Assembly: GCF_002776525.5 (NCBI RefSeq)
Contig: NC_045441.1
Coordinates: forward strand, 127,950,519-128,014,518
DNA length: 64,000 bases
Direction of reading: 5' to 3'
Source of the DNA: Piliocolobus tephrosceles
Taxonomy: Eukaryota; Chordata; Mammalia; Primates; Cercopithecidae
Both the position numbers and the translations under genes were made by a program. Of this stretch, positions 36,300 to 46,862 are shown piece after piece. The notes beneath the pieces were generated by a model that ran no database searches, was not told the origin of the DNA, and saw only the letters and a list, made by a program, of their open reading frames with translations. Each line of letters opens with the position of its first letter. Position 1 is the first letter of the stretch.

Positions 36300-36655
36300 A
36301 GCCTGTCTCACACACTTCAATTTCTATGCCTCTGCTGTACTTCCCGCCACCTGGAACATCCTTCTTCAACTGACAACCACTAATTATCCTTTAGACTTCC
36401 ACAGAGATGCTATTTTGTCCACAAAAATCCTTCCCGAAAGACTTCAAGGCTCTGCTAGATGCCCCTCCCACATCACCTCCTCCCGCCATAGCACCTTCCA
36501 TGCTGTACTGGAATTAGTTTTGATTGTCCAGAGAGCCTCCACTGGAATGCAAGAACTGGGGGGCAGGGACCTACACTGTGCACTACTCTATCTCCAGCAC
36601 CTAAGCAGAGTACCCGTGACACAGCAGGTGCTTTGTAAATATATTTGAATGAATA
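36300..36655 (+). repeat. L2 LINE 3' end
   Basis: Ordered L2 signals: 'tgctgtacttcccgccacctggaac', 'cttcccgaaagacttc', 'actctatctccagcacctaagcagagt', 'gtgctttgtaaatatatttgaatgaat'. Confidence 0.75.
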
Positions 36656-37502
36656 AGCAAATGAGAAAACTTTAAAGTGACCCGATGGCAGCTGCATCCA
36701 CATTTATTTTACCACAGAGGTTTGTCCTGTACCATGCATTTCCTGAAATATTATCAACCACCAGTTGTAATTTTGAAGATATTTGTTGGAACAAGCTATA
36801 TTTTAAAATTAAAAAACAGTAACGATTAGATCGAATGGTATTCCCACCGCACCCCACATGACAGCAGTTCCCCATACTGCAGGCTCTCAGCCTCCCACAC
36901 CCTGAAGGAGACAATCTCTTGCTGAAGGCTTTTACTTTTAAAATTCAAACCCATTTCAGAGATAAAAAAGTATTTTAGCATATGTTTATTGCCACCCAAT
37001 TCCATGTAACAAGGTGGACCCAGTATAAAACACTCCCTAATAAATTCATATTGTGACCTAGTAGCTTCTCTCCAGAGTCAAATCTTTGTCCAATCATTTC
37101 ATCTGAAATTAGCAGAAAATAACGTTAGCTTTACTTCCTTGAGTTTTACTTCTTCTCCATCTCTCAGGAAGGTAAATTTGAAAGGACTCAGAAAAACATA
37201 AGTGATAACAAAGGCAGATGAAATGCTGAAATGTCAACCTCCAAGATGGAAAGCGACATTTGAAAGTGGTTGTCACTGCCCAGATGGGGACTGGCTGCCT
37301 ACAATCTCAGAACCTCAGGGGTCTCTCCAGTACCAGGTGGCCATACAGAAAACTGAACAATCTGGATACATTCTAAACCGCAACTTTTCTGGAGACATCA
37401 ACAAGAATACATTTGACAGTTACCCCACCTCCATTCCGTGACACTGTTTTGAACCCAGGAAGATGCTTCCATAAAATCCCCCTCCATTCCTCCACAAAGC
37501 AA

Positions 37503-37553
37503 AAGCCCTCCTGCCTTGGCCTCCTAAATTGCTGGGATTACAGGCATGAGCCT
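37503..37553 (-). repeat. Alu right-arm scrap
   Basis: Reads 'cctgccttggcctcctaaattgctgggattacaggcatgagc' with no further Alu sequence. Confidence 0.8.
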
Positions 37554-37746
37554 GTAAACCTGCATAAATGGATACTTCCAACATTAAGAATTAATTTAGT
37601 GGAAGATAAAAACTAAGACCCATCATGTGAGTTTTAATTCTTATCAAATGCAACCGCAGTTTTGTGCGGAGCCTGAAAGTGAGGCAATCAGGCAACAAAG
37701 CTTCAACATCTTGCCCACCAGAGAATTCTAGAAAGCCAGTACTTAC

Positions 37747-38064
37747 ACTGCAGGGGTTGTTGGCCGTCTGGGCTGGGCTGTAGAAGGACCCCCATTGCGT
37801 GGTTCGCCTCTCTTCCCGGGAAGGGGTGCTGTTTGCGGGCAGGCCAGGTGGGACTCCGGGGCCCACACCTGCGGCGCTGGCAGGCTGGCTGCTGGGGGCC
37901 ACGAGGGCAAAGGCGTCGTCCAGGAGGGAGTGCATGGTCTGGCGTGCCTCCTCGATGGACGGCTGGGGTGGGATGTACTGGGAGGCCGGGAAAGGAAGGG
38001 CTGGATACCTCCCCAGTTCCACCGAGGATGGTGTCTGCACATCGGCTGGGAGGTCAGGATCCGA
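37747..38064 (-). CDS. KIAA1549: KIAA1549 exon 16
   Basis: At 318 nt this is the largest internal exon in the window; it encodes residues 300-405 and is the only one that starts and ends in phase 0, so it could be skipped in frame. It opens SDPDLPADVQTPSSVELG and contains a short helix-like acidic segment (SIEEARQTMHSLLDDAFAL), an Ala/Pro/Gly-rich linker (PASAAGVGPGVPPGLP), then EERRTTQWGSFYSP and an end at NNPCS. The acceptor is cccactgtag; the donor is GTAAGT preceded by another GT (AGTGTAAGT), and only the downstream GT keeps the frame into exon 17. In human pilocytic astrocytoma the commonest KIAA1549-BRAF fusion joins this exon to BRAF exon 9. Confidence 0.96.
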
Positions 38065-38174
38065 CTACAGTGGGAAACGGCAAAGGAAAAATCACACACG
38101 AGTTTTTGTGGCAACCCTAAATGGTTTTCCTGACACTAAGGAAAAGTTCTACCCTAAGAATTAAAAAATGACAG

Positions 38175-38482
38175 TTGAGGCTGTGCACAGTGGCTCACAC
38201 CTTTAATCCCAGGACTTTGGGAGGCCGAGGTGGAGGAGTACTTGAGGCCAGGAGTTCAAGACCAGCCTGGGCAACACAGTGAGACCCCATCTCTAAAGTA
38301 AAATTTAAAAAAAAGAAATTAGCCAGGTGTGGTGGTGTTTACCTGTAGTCCCAGTTACTTGGGAGGTTGAGGTGGAAGCATAACTTGAGCCTAAGAATTT
38401 GAGGTTGCAGTAAGCTATAACTGCATCATTATACTCCAGCCTGGATGACAGAGTGACAGAGTGAGACCTTGTCTCACAAAAA
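38175..38482 (+). repeat. Old Alu (AluJ-like) with 14-bp TSD
   Basis: Target duplication ttaaaaaatgacag at 38161-38174 and again at 38483-38496. Confidence 0.94.
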
Positions 38483-38640
38483 TTAAAAAATGACAGCTAA
38501 GGAATGTGCGTTACATTTCACGGGAAGGAGAGGGGAGGCTTGAATCCGAAAAAAAATTGCCAAAATTCAACAATCATTTTTTCAACAACACTCAACTATT
38601 TACAAGGCATTTCAGTACCTTTTACTGAACACTTTTACTG

Positions 38641-38746
38641 TAAAAGTGAACACTTTTACTGAAAGCCCCTAAACAGCCAAAAAACTTACTTTCAGTAAAA
38701 GTGAACGCTTTTAGTGAAAGCCCCTAAACAGCCAAAAAACTTACTT
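38641..38746 (+). repeat. 55-bp tandem repeat, two copies
   Basis: Copy 1 (38641-38695) and copy 2 (38696-38746) share gaaagcccctaaacagcc and differ at two or three bases near cacttttact/cgcttttagt. Copy 1 contains a small palindrome taaaagtg-aa-cacttttac. Confidence 0.92.
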
Positions 38747-38877
38747 CAAAGTTTATGTATTGAAAAACACTAGTAAATTTTCCATAGCTAGCAGTCAAAA
38801 AGTAGTCTATTGACTATCAGAAAATAGCCTTAAAAGATCAAAACTTTTAAAACTATGCATATTAAAACTATGTATGC

Positions 38878-39180
38878 GGGCTGGGTGCAGTGGCTCACAC
38901 CTGTAATCCCAGCAACCTGGGAGACCAAGGCATGAAGATAATTTCCAGGGAGGCCAGGAATTTGAGACTAACCTAGGCAACATAGCAAGAGCCCCATCAT
39001 TACAAAAAATTGCTGAAAAGTTAGCTGAAGGTGGTGGTGAGTACCTGCAGTCCCAGCTACTCGCGAGGCTGAAGCAGGAGGATCTCCTAAGACCAGGAGG
39101 TCGAGGTTGCAGTGAGCTATGATTGCCCCACTGCACCCTAGCCTGGGTGACAGAGATCTAGACTCTTAAAAAAAAAAAAA
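38878..39180 (+). repeat. Old Alu (AluJ-like) with TSD
   Basis: Flanked by ctatgtatg on both sides; diverged (agcaacctgggagaccaagg). Confidence 0.93.
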
Positions 39181-39297
39181 GCCTATGTATGTGTGTAAGC
39201 AATTACAGTATCTATTTTGTGAAAACTATTCAGAACCATTTGTCTTTAAAATGAAGGTATCTCTGGATCACAAGAGTCATTAAGAAAGGTTTAAATT

Positions 39298-39602
39298 GGC
39301 CAGGCACAGTGACTCATGCCTGTAATCCCAGCACTTCGGAAGGCCGAGACAGGTTGATTTGGGTCAGGAGTTTGGGACCAGCCTGGCCAACATGGTGAAA
39401 CCTCGTCTCTACTAAAAATACAAAAATTAGCTGGGTGTGGTGGTTCATGCCTGTAATCCCAGCCACTCGGGAGGCTGAGGCAGAAGAACTGCTTGAACCC
39501 AAGAGGTGGAGACGTTGCAGTGAACCAAGATGGCTCCCTTGCACTCCAGCCGGGGTGACAAGAGCGAAACTCTGTCCCGGGGGGAAAAAAAAAGGGGGGG
39601 GG
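39298..39602 (+). repeat. Alu with G-rich tail
   Basis: Target duplication ggtttaaatt flanks it. The tail reads cccgggggg, nine A, then nine G, instead of a plain A-run. Confidence 0.92.
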
Positions 39603-41587
39603 TTTAAATTGTGTTCTATACCTATTGTTTAAGAGGTAGAAACATAAGTAACAATAAAGATTTTTTAAATTTCATTTCCCAATACTGTTATGAGCAAAAC
39701 ACAGTCATAATATATGCAGGGTAAACTGTAAGAGACAAAACCAGGAACCAACGAAGAAGAGTCATCCTTTCTGGTCTTATAGGCTCCATGAGCCCAGATA
39801 GCATGGTGACTGCAGCAGACACAGCGAAGAGAGAAAAGGTTCTGCCCGAGGGGCTGGGGACCCCATCCCTCTGCGACGAAGGTCGGCAGCTTCTATCTAG
39901 AATGCTTCACTTGCCACGTGCCTGCAGTTTAGCCCAGCTAGTTGGATCACCGGACTTAAGGGGCCAAGGAAGACACTCCCTTGCCCGTCTGGATCCGTGA
40001 GTCTATTACAAAGATACACTACTCTATAGACACATCCTTAACCTTAGCCCCCTATCTGGAAAATGCTTCTATGGGTGATCAGTTATTATTCCTGCCAGCG
40101 TGAAGGGCAGTAGGTTCTTAACTCCAAACTGAGAGAGAACCATACAAAACTAGTAAACCCAGTCAGCCCACACACAGGTTTCGCTTGGCCTGCACACTCT
40201 TTTAATTGATAGCCATTATTTTAAACATCTGAAAATTTCACAGTAACACTCAGATTTCTGGGTTCTCTTGACTAAGTCTGAAGCTCTGGCATGACCGGGC
40301 CCTCACTCCACACAGAAACCACCAACTGCTGTGAAGCAGCGACTGCCCTCGTGAGATGGGGTGGGCGCTCTTCTCTCCACGGCAGTCCCCACTGGCGACC
40401 TCCCTCTCTTGCACGTGACACGCTTGGGCTTATGAGTCCATTTCTCCCAAACTGCAACATCCCAGTGGAGGTTCCACTCAATGAGATTTGTCATTGAGAA
40501 ATTCTAAATGAGAATCCGGGGCTCCAAGGTGACCTCTAGTTGACGATGTCACCTTGGAGGGAACCTGTGCTCCTTTCCTTGTGAGGTGGAAAAAGGTCCA
40601 CAGTCACGCCCTTCTCCAATTCTTGATTTTTTTGAGGAGCAGATGAGGAAGACTGGTCAGCAGTATACCACCAACCTACGGCTCACGGGTGGAAAGAAGG
40701 GAGGGTGTGTCTGGAAGAACAGCCTACTGGTAAGAGGGTTTCTCCAGAAACAGAAGCGACGTTCCTGGCAGTGATTCCGGTGGCTGCCTATGAGGCTCTA
40801 CTGCAAGGAAGCAAGCAGTGTGGTGACACAAAAAACTGCAGGCACAAACTGAGATTCCACTGTGGGAAAGGATCTCAGACACTTGAGTAGAGTCTCCAGC
40901 GGCTATAACCACTGCCAATCTCATTCTCCATGGCCAGAATTTCAGAGAAGACTAAACTTCTATACCCAGAGAGATGATCTGCCTGTGGGAAGGACAGTCC
41001 CCTTAGATTCCCACTGGCCCCCATGAATCCTGCCAGAAGGCCAGGAGCTCTTGGGCCAGGACGCTTCCATTTCCTGTCCTTCACCTTCTTGTTTTCTCCT
41101 CATTTTGCAGGCAAGACTACAGAACTTGCAGGCCAAGAAGAGGATTTACTCAACTTCCTATATTCTAACATCTATATTTAGACTATAGATGTTTCACATG
41201 TAGATGTGTTCAGATACAGTTTATCTATCAGTCTTCAGGAATAAATGTACATCTTTTTACTGTTAGTCATCAAAGTTATGGATTTTGTGCCTATTTTGCA
41301 GTCTGTTGTGGGTGTTGTAAGAGGGTGTCCAGACAGCCTGGTTGTCCAGGACAACCTCAGTTTATGCCTGTTGTCCCACGGTAATGATTAATAGTATATC
41401 CCCTTACACTTTCCAGTGTCTGCATTGGATGACAAATTACATCAAACTTTTTCCAGACAGTAAATACTTTAGGTTTTATGAGTCATATAATCTGTCACAG
41501 CTACTCACTCTGCCTTGCAGCAAAAACAGTCATTGGTATCAAGCCAACAAATGGGTGCGGTTGTGTTGCAATAAAACTTTATTTAGG

Positions 41588-41876
41588 CCAGGTTTGGTGG
41601 CTCATGTCTACAATCCCAGAAATTTGGGAGGCCAAGGCACGAGGATCACTGAGCCCAGGAGTTTTGAGACCAGCCTGGGCACCAAGGCGAAACCCCATCT
41701 CTACTAAAAATACAAAAATTAGCCAGGCAAGGTGGCGTGCGCCTGTAATCCCAGCTACTTGGGAGGCTTAGGATCACCAGAGCTTAGGGAGGTCGAGGCT
41801 GCAGTGAGCCGTGATTGTTCCACTGCACTCCTGCCTGGGCAACAGAGCTGGAGTGTCTTAAAAAGAAAAAAAAAAT
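41588..41876 (+). repeat. Alu, internally shortened
   Basis: Starts 'ggccaggtttggtggctcatg'; the right arm lacks part of 'ggcaggaggatcgcttgagcc'. Confidence 0.92.
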
Positions 41877-43477
41877 TACTTACAAAAACATGCAGCTGGC
41901 TGGATTTCTACCAAGGCCTGAATTATAATGGTAACCCCCATTACAAGGAACCAAGGAATATTTCTCTTGGCCTTAGGAGAACACACCCCTCAAGGAAAAG
42001 ATATTTTTGAGGGGAAAGTGGAAAATTGAAGGTAATTCAAAAACGCATAGTACTTCCCCAGTATAGGCTTGAAGACGAAAAAACAAAACAAAACCAAAAA
42101 CAAAACACCCTGTACATGTACACTGATTCTAAAATAAAAGTTGAGGGGAAAAAAGATAAACTACCTAAGAAAAAATGAGCTCTGAGACAGGCATGATCTT
42201 TTAAAGTATGTGTTTCAGAATTCAAAATCTGAGGAAGATTTTTATTTTGGGGAAATCTCTGAAAAAAGGAGCCACCGAAGGCAAGCACCCTCTGGGGCGG
42301 TGTCTTCCAAGAAGAGGCTGCTCTGCACCCACAGGAGGAGGAATCTCTGCACTCCCTGTTAAGGAAAAAAGAAAACGATGCAGCAAGCCACCGCGAAAGA
42401 AGGCTAATCTAGGGCCACTGAGGCAGGCGAATGAAGACAGCCAGGAGAAAACAGGTTCCTCCCCATACAAAACTCAATCATTTAAAAAAATCAAAGGGAG
42501 GGGACTGAGAGGACTCACCACAGATTCCTTTGAGAGAGGAGCCCAGGTTGGCTGGAGAAGTGAAGGGGTAAAAGGGATACTGCCCCTTCTATCTGTTAGT
42601 TCCACACCATGGCAAGTCTCCATTTGGCACAGACAAAAGCTCCGGGTGACAACCCTGGGGAGCCCTCCCCAGATCAAGCCAAACCCCACAGATGCCCAAA
42701 CACCCCTAGAACCCAACACAGCACAAGAGCGCCACCTACTGTAAGAGCAGCCATGCACCGCATTTAGAAAGTAACAGGAACTACTCAATTCCTTGTACTG
42801 AGGAAGAGAGTAGTTTCATTTACAGACAGCCCAACTCTCTGAAATCGCACCGATCCTCATGAGGAGATCAAGAAGGTCGGTCTTTAGGACCCTAGAAATA
42901 CCATACATTCCTAAGGAAAAGTCTGGTTCTTTCAGATGATCATAATTCAGTTGTATTTAGGCCCCCATCCCAGAATAATGTTTGGCACATTTGTGTAATT
43001 ATATTTAGCGTCTTTAAGTGCTTGCTATTTATATAATTTAGGAGAAAAATACAGAACTCAACTAAGAAATGACTGCTCACTATTTCTATGAGCTCTACCT
43101 AAAGCGATCACGTTCATTATAAATCCCTTCTCGAAGGGTGTGCTTTTTGCTAACGTGTCTCTAAACAAGGCTGGCTCTGTGAGTGCCTCCAGGAGGAGAA
43201 AGGGGCCTGCTGCAGCAAGGCAGGGCTCTCTTGGCACGGAGTTTAGGACGCCCTGTGTTTCCCAGTGCTGCCGGAGTTAGCTGCACCTGGCTCGCCCTCT
43301 CTGTCTTGGGGTGTCTTTGTGTCTGTATTTCTCATGGGTGGTTAAGTGAGGCTGGTTCTCTCTCCCCAACTCAGCGCAGTCTGTGTGTATGCACCTTACC
43401 CTATCAATATCTGCCTTTAACACTTCAAGCAAATCTGTCTGGACCTCTTTTACTTTGGAAAAATATAATCCCCTATT

Positions 43478-43763
43478 TATTTATTTAGAGACAGGGTTTT
43501 GCTCTGTCACCCAGGCTGGAATGCAGTGGTGCAATCAAAGCTCACTGCAGCCTCAACCTCCTGGGCTGAAGCGATTCTCCCACCTCAGCCTCCCAAGTAG
43601 CTAGGATTACAGGCATGCACCACCACACCTGGCTAATTTCTGTATTTTTTGGAGAGACGGGGTTTTGCTATATTGCCTAGGCTGGTCTCCAACTCCTGGG
43701 CTCAAGCGCTCCGCCCACCTCAGCCTCCCAAAGTGCTGGCATTACAGGCCTGAGCCACCATTC
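43478..43763 (-). repeat. Alu, antisense
   Basis: Starts '(ttta)n gagacagggttttgc'; dimer ending 'cctgagccaccatt'. Confidence 0.93.
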
Positions 43764-43901
43764 ATTATTTCTTAATTTCCATTAACCCCTTTCTCCCATA
43801 AAAGCAAAATATATATAAGCAAATACGCTATCTTCTTAGCATTCCAAGGACAGTACAGAGAAATAAAACCCTAAATATCCCTCCTCTCACTAGGAAATCC
43901 A

Positions 43902-44252
43902 GCCGGGCTAGCTCTCAGTAGAGCATAAGACTCCTGATCTCAGGGTCATGCCCTCACACCTGTAATCCTAGCACTGTGGGAGGCCAAGGCGGGTGGATCA
44001 CTTGAGGCCAGGAGTTTGAGACCAGCCTGGACAACATGCTGAGACCCCATTTCTACAAAAATTTTTAAAATTAGCTGGGCATGGTGGCACATGCCTGTGG
44101 TCCTAGCTACTCAGGAGACTGAGGTGGGAGAATTATTTGAGCCCAGGAGGCTGAGGCTGCAGTGAGCCTGGATCACACCACTGCACTCCAGCCTGGGCAA
44201 CAGAGTAAGACCCTGTCTCAAAAAAATAAAAATAAAAATAAAAATAAACAAC
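43902..44252 (+). pseudogene. tRNA-Lys / Alu chimeric retrogene
   Basis: Positions 43902-43947 (starting gccgggctagctctcag, ending gatctcagggtc) align with the 5' two-thirds of a tRNA-Lys(CTT) gene: acceptor 5' strand, D-arm with a shortened D-loop, and the whole anticodon arm with the loop changed from CTT to CCT. At about 43948-43955 it passes without a spacer into Alu sequence (ctcacacctgtaatcc), which replaces the first 13-17 bases of an Alu, and runs to the Alu end and an (AAAAT)n tail at 44218-44252. The T-arm and 3' acceptor strand are missing, so it is not a functional tRNA gene. Template switching from an Alu RNA to a tRNA during L1-driven reverse transcription explains it best. Confidence 0.78.
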
Positions 44253-44640
44253 AAAACCAAATAACCCTCTGACTAGGGAGAAGGAAAAAAAACCTTGAGG
44301 AAATTTCTCTCTCTCTGTTTTCCAGTTAACCTCAAAAAGTCCCACTGTGAAGTCTGAGAGAACAGGGCTTACGTATAGAGAGGAAAAACACGGAGTGTGT
44401 TTCCAGAGGTGGCACTTGGCAGCACCCTGGCTGACAGGACTCAACGCTCCCCTCAGAAGGGATGGCACCCTACCCCACCCACTTCATGACCTAGAGGGCC
44501 CAGGCGCATCAGCCATCAGGCATCAGGCACCGACACCACACAGGGCGGCAGCCAGTGCTGCTGCTTCTCCTCCCCCTTCCGCGCATCTTTCTAGGAGCCT
44601 CCCTGCCCCGGTTCCAGAAGCCGGAGTCGGCGGCACGCAC

Positions 44641-44794
44641 TGGGCATCCGATGTAGGCCGAGTTGTGGACGCCGGGGGGCCTCCTGTAGGTGCCATCACT
44701 GTCTGTGGTGATGAGCCGGTCCTTCTCAGCGTCGGCAGGACAGCCGTTGACCTGGTGTTTCCGGCGAGGCTTGGGAGAACGTTTTATCCGTGAG
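44641..44794 (-). CDS. KIAA1549: KIAA1549 exon 15
   Basis: This 154-nt exon encodes residues 249-299. It begins with the C completing the split Ser codon, then SRIKRSPKPRRKHQ, a dense Lys/Arg run resembling a nuclear-localisation or acidic-membrane-binding cluster. It continues through VNGCPADAEKDRL and a GTYRRPPG turn to end SAYIGCP. The acceptor is tttttcctggcag and the donor CCA|GTGCGTGC, phase 0. In human tumours, fusions of KIAA1549 exon 15 to BRAF exon 9 use the donor of this exon (established knowledge), so intron 15 is the counterpart of one of the breakpoint introns. Confidence 0.95.
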
Positions 44795-44864
44795 CTGCCA
44801 GGAAAAAGAGAAATTATCTTCGTAGGAAATCACTCTTTTTGCCACTGGCTTATCAACTAAACAC

Positions 44865-44985
44865 TAAGTACCCCGAGTACCTAGGATGTGCTGGCCCCTG
44901 ATAACACCCCATAGGATATAAACGCCACGTAGGACACAGTCTCTGCCCTAAGGAAGCTCAGAGCCTACCTAAACAGACCTATTAA
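44865..44985 (+). repeat. MIR-like remnant
   Basis: Pattern 'tacctaggatgtgctggcccctgat...acacagtctctgccctaaggaagctcagagcct'. Confidence 0.6.
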
Positions 44986-45117
44986 CCCACGTGGAGCAAC
45001 ACAGAATGATACAAAGCCATTTGTAATCATGATATTATTTAACTGTATAGACGTTCAGAAAAGAAGTCAGTGGGAGCTATTAGTCCCATGGGGCTAGAAC
45101 TAGGACTTTTTTATTTT

Positions 45118-45413
45118 ATTATTCTTTTTCTGAGACGTAGTCTCATACTGTCGCCCAGGCTGGAGTGCAATGGCATAATCTCTCAGCTCACTGCAACCTC
45201 CACCTCCCAGGTTCAAATAATTCTCCTGCCTCAGCCTCCTGAGCAGCTGGGATTACAGGTACCTGCCACCATGCCCAGCTAATTTTCATATTTTTAGTAG
45301 AGACGGGGTTTCACCATGTTGGCCAGGCTGGTGTTGAACTCCTGACCTCGTGACCCGCCTGCCTTGGCCTCCCAAAGTGCTGGAATTATAGGCGTGAGCC
45401 ACTACACCTGGCC
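45118..45413 (-). repeat. Alu, antisense
   Basis: Complete dimer; aactagg flanks both ends. Confidence 0.94.
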
Positions 45414-46244
45414 CACAACTAGGTCTTGAAGAGTGAATGAGACCTGAAACCAGGGAGGATGTGGGAAGCGGGTGCCGGGACAGAAATGGCAGGCAGGCGA
45501 ATGTTCAGGGGCTACCAGGCTGTCTGCTGGGTGGCAGTTCTGTCCATGTGGCTGACCTGTGGAAACAGCTGGAGCGGAGGGGCTGGGCTGGCCTGCCACA
45601 GAAGCACAGGTCCCACCTGGCAGGCAACAAGAGCCGCCTCTCTTGCTTTGAGCCTCCTCTCTGCTTTGAGCAGAGAAAGACATACATGAGAGCCATGTTT
45701 AAGGAAAATGCATCTATGTCGGGGACGGGAGTCTGGGAGACCAGGGGAAGGTAAGACCCCAGACCCTGCAGGCAGCTGTGAGAAACCCAATGAAGATCTG
45801 CTGGGCGCCGGCCTGGATGGCTCTGGGAGATGAAAATATTGGAGGTGACAGAGTGGGAGGTGAGGAAGAGCCAAGGACACCACAGAAGGGGCCGGTGTGG
45901 GAAGGAGAGGCTGAGTGCAGTTTTAGACAGGCTGAATTGGAACAGACGGATTACATCCCCAGGAAATGCCTCCAGGCAGGCGGAGGGGCAGAGGTGAGGG
46001 GGACAAACAAAGCCGCTGCCTCCCACGCCAAGGTGACCCTCAGCCAGGGGAAGCCTTCCCAGTGGCCTCCACATCCTTCCGTGCATGAACCCCTTCAACT
46101 GCTTTCAGAGACCTCCACGTGAACGCGGATGGGGTCCTTCTGTCACAGGTCCTGCAGTAGCAGAGGGGCTCCTGTCCTGCTCCTGTGCCCCACAGCACCT
46201 CTGCGCACCCGCCCCAGCCGCCTAGCCGCAAGACCCCAGCCCAC

Positions 46245-46468
46245 CTCTTCCTGGGCTCTATGAACACGGAGGGCACACTGGCCGTGGGGTCCAGGATCTT
46301 GTCGATCTGCATCTGCGCCCTGCGGTACACCCGGTGTCGCTCCTTGGTGTCACCCGAGGACAGGTCGTCCACCACCGGGAACTCGTAGTGCCCGCGGCGC
46401 TTGGCGCGCAGGCGGATCTTGTTGCGATGGTGCTCGATCTCAGACTTGTGCCGCAGCGCGGTCTGAAT
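46245..46468 (-). CDS. KIAA1549: KIAA1549 exon 14
   Basis: This 224-nt exon encodes residues 174-247, opening IQTALRHKSEIEHHRNKI. It is strongly basic and predicted helical at first (residues about 180-200, rich in H, R and K), followed by an acidic patch (VVDDLSSGDTKER) and a second helix-like segment (RVYRRAQMQIDKILD). It ends SVFIEPRK with an AG|C split Ser codon. The acceptor is cccttcctcag and the donor AG|GTGGGCTG, both good. This looks like the most ordered and best-conserved part of the tail in the window, judged from composition only. Skipping exon 14 alone shifts frame; skipping 14 and 15 together removes 378 nt and keeps it. Confidence 0.95.
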
Positions 46469-46551
46469 CTGAGGAAGGGTGAGGGAGAGAGCGACAGCCA
46501 TGGAGGTCCCGGGAGGCTCCTGGCACACACACTTTGCAAAGTCTTTATTTA

Positions 46552-46862
46552 TTTTTATTTTTATTTATTTATCTGAGACAGAGTCTCACTCTTGCCCAGG
46601 CTGGAGGGCAATGGCATGATCTCAGCTCACTGCAACCTCCACTTCAAGAGTTCAAGTGATTCTCCTGCCTCAGCCTCCCGAGTAGCTGGGATTACAGGCA
46701 CACACCATCATGCCCAGTTCATTTTTTGTACTTTTAGTAGAGATGGGGTTTCTCTATGATGGCCAGGCTGGTCTCGAACTCCTGACCTGAAATGATACAA
46801 TGATACACCTGCCTCAACCTCCCAAAGTGCTGGGATTACAGGTGTGAGCCACCATGCCTGAC
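46552..46862 (-). repeat. Alu, antisense
   Basis: (TTTAT)n head, then 'gagacagagtctcactcttgc', full dimer ending 'accatgcctgacc'. Confidence 0.93.

Larger units (their letters stand above)
27183..37746 (-). other. KIAA1549: KIAA1549 intron 16 (counterpart of the main BRAF-fusion breakpoint intron)
   Basis: A 10.6-kb intron. Unique or unrecognised sequence fills 27183-28330, 28490-29850, 35860-36290 and 36660-37500; the rest is antisense L1, Alus, an L2 end and an interspersed LTR-like repeat. In human the most frequent KIAA1549-BRAF fusion breaks in the intron after exon 16. Confidence 0.88.
38065..44640 (-). other. KIAA1549: KIAA1549 intron 15 (counterpart of a second BRAF-fusion breakpoint intron)
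   Basis: A 6.6-kb intron. Unique sequence fills 39610-41270 and 41880-43470; 41270-41587 resembles an old DNA-transposon-type repeat (ending 'aataaaactttattta') that I do not name. A 178-codon plus-strand frame at 42208-42744 has no recognisable motif and no splice or promoter support. Confidence 0.88.
44795..46244 (-). other. KIAA1549: KIAA1549 intron 14
   Basis: A 1.45-kb intron with a MIR-like remnant (about 44865-44985), an Alu (45118-45413) and about 800 bp of unique GC-rich sequence. A 197-codon minus-strand frame (45505-46098) lies in the unique part but lacks splice-site support and recognisable domains. Confidence 0.9.

Noticed and set aside
42208..42744. 178-codon open frame on the plus strand in intron 15
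   Set aside because: No motif, promoter, splice support or polyadenylation signal in position; another frame of 104 codons overlaps on the other strand. Chance frame most likely.
43902..43974. Functional tRNA-Lys gene
   Set aside because: The T-arm and 3' acceptor strand are replaced by Alu, the D-loop is shortened and the anticodon is changed to CCT.
45505..46098. 197-codon open frame on the minus strand in intron 14
   Set aside because: It lies in unique GC-rich intron, overlaps other frames of similar length, has no recognisable domain, and KIAA1549 exons 14 and 15 join exactly in phase without it.
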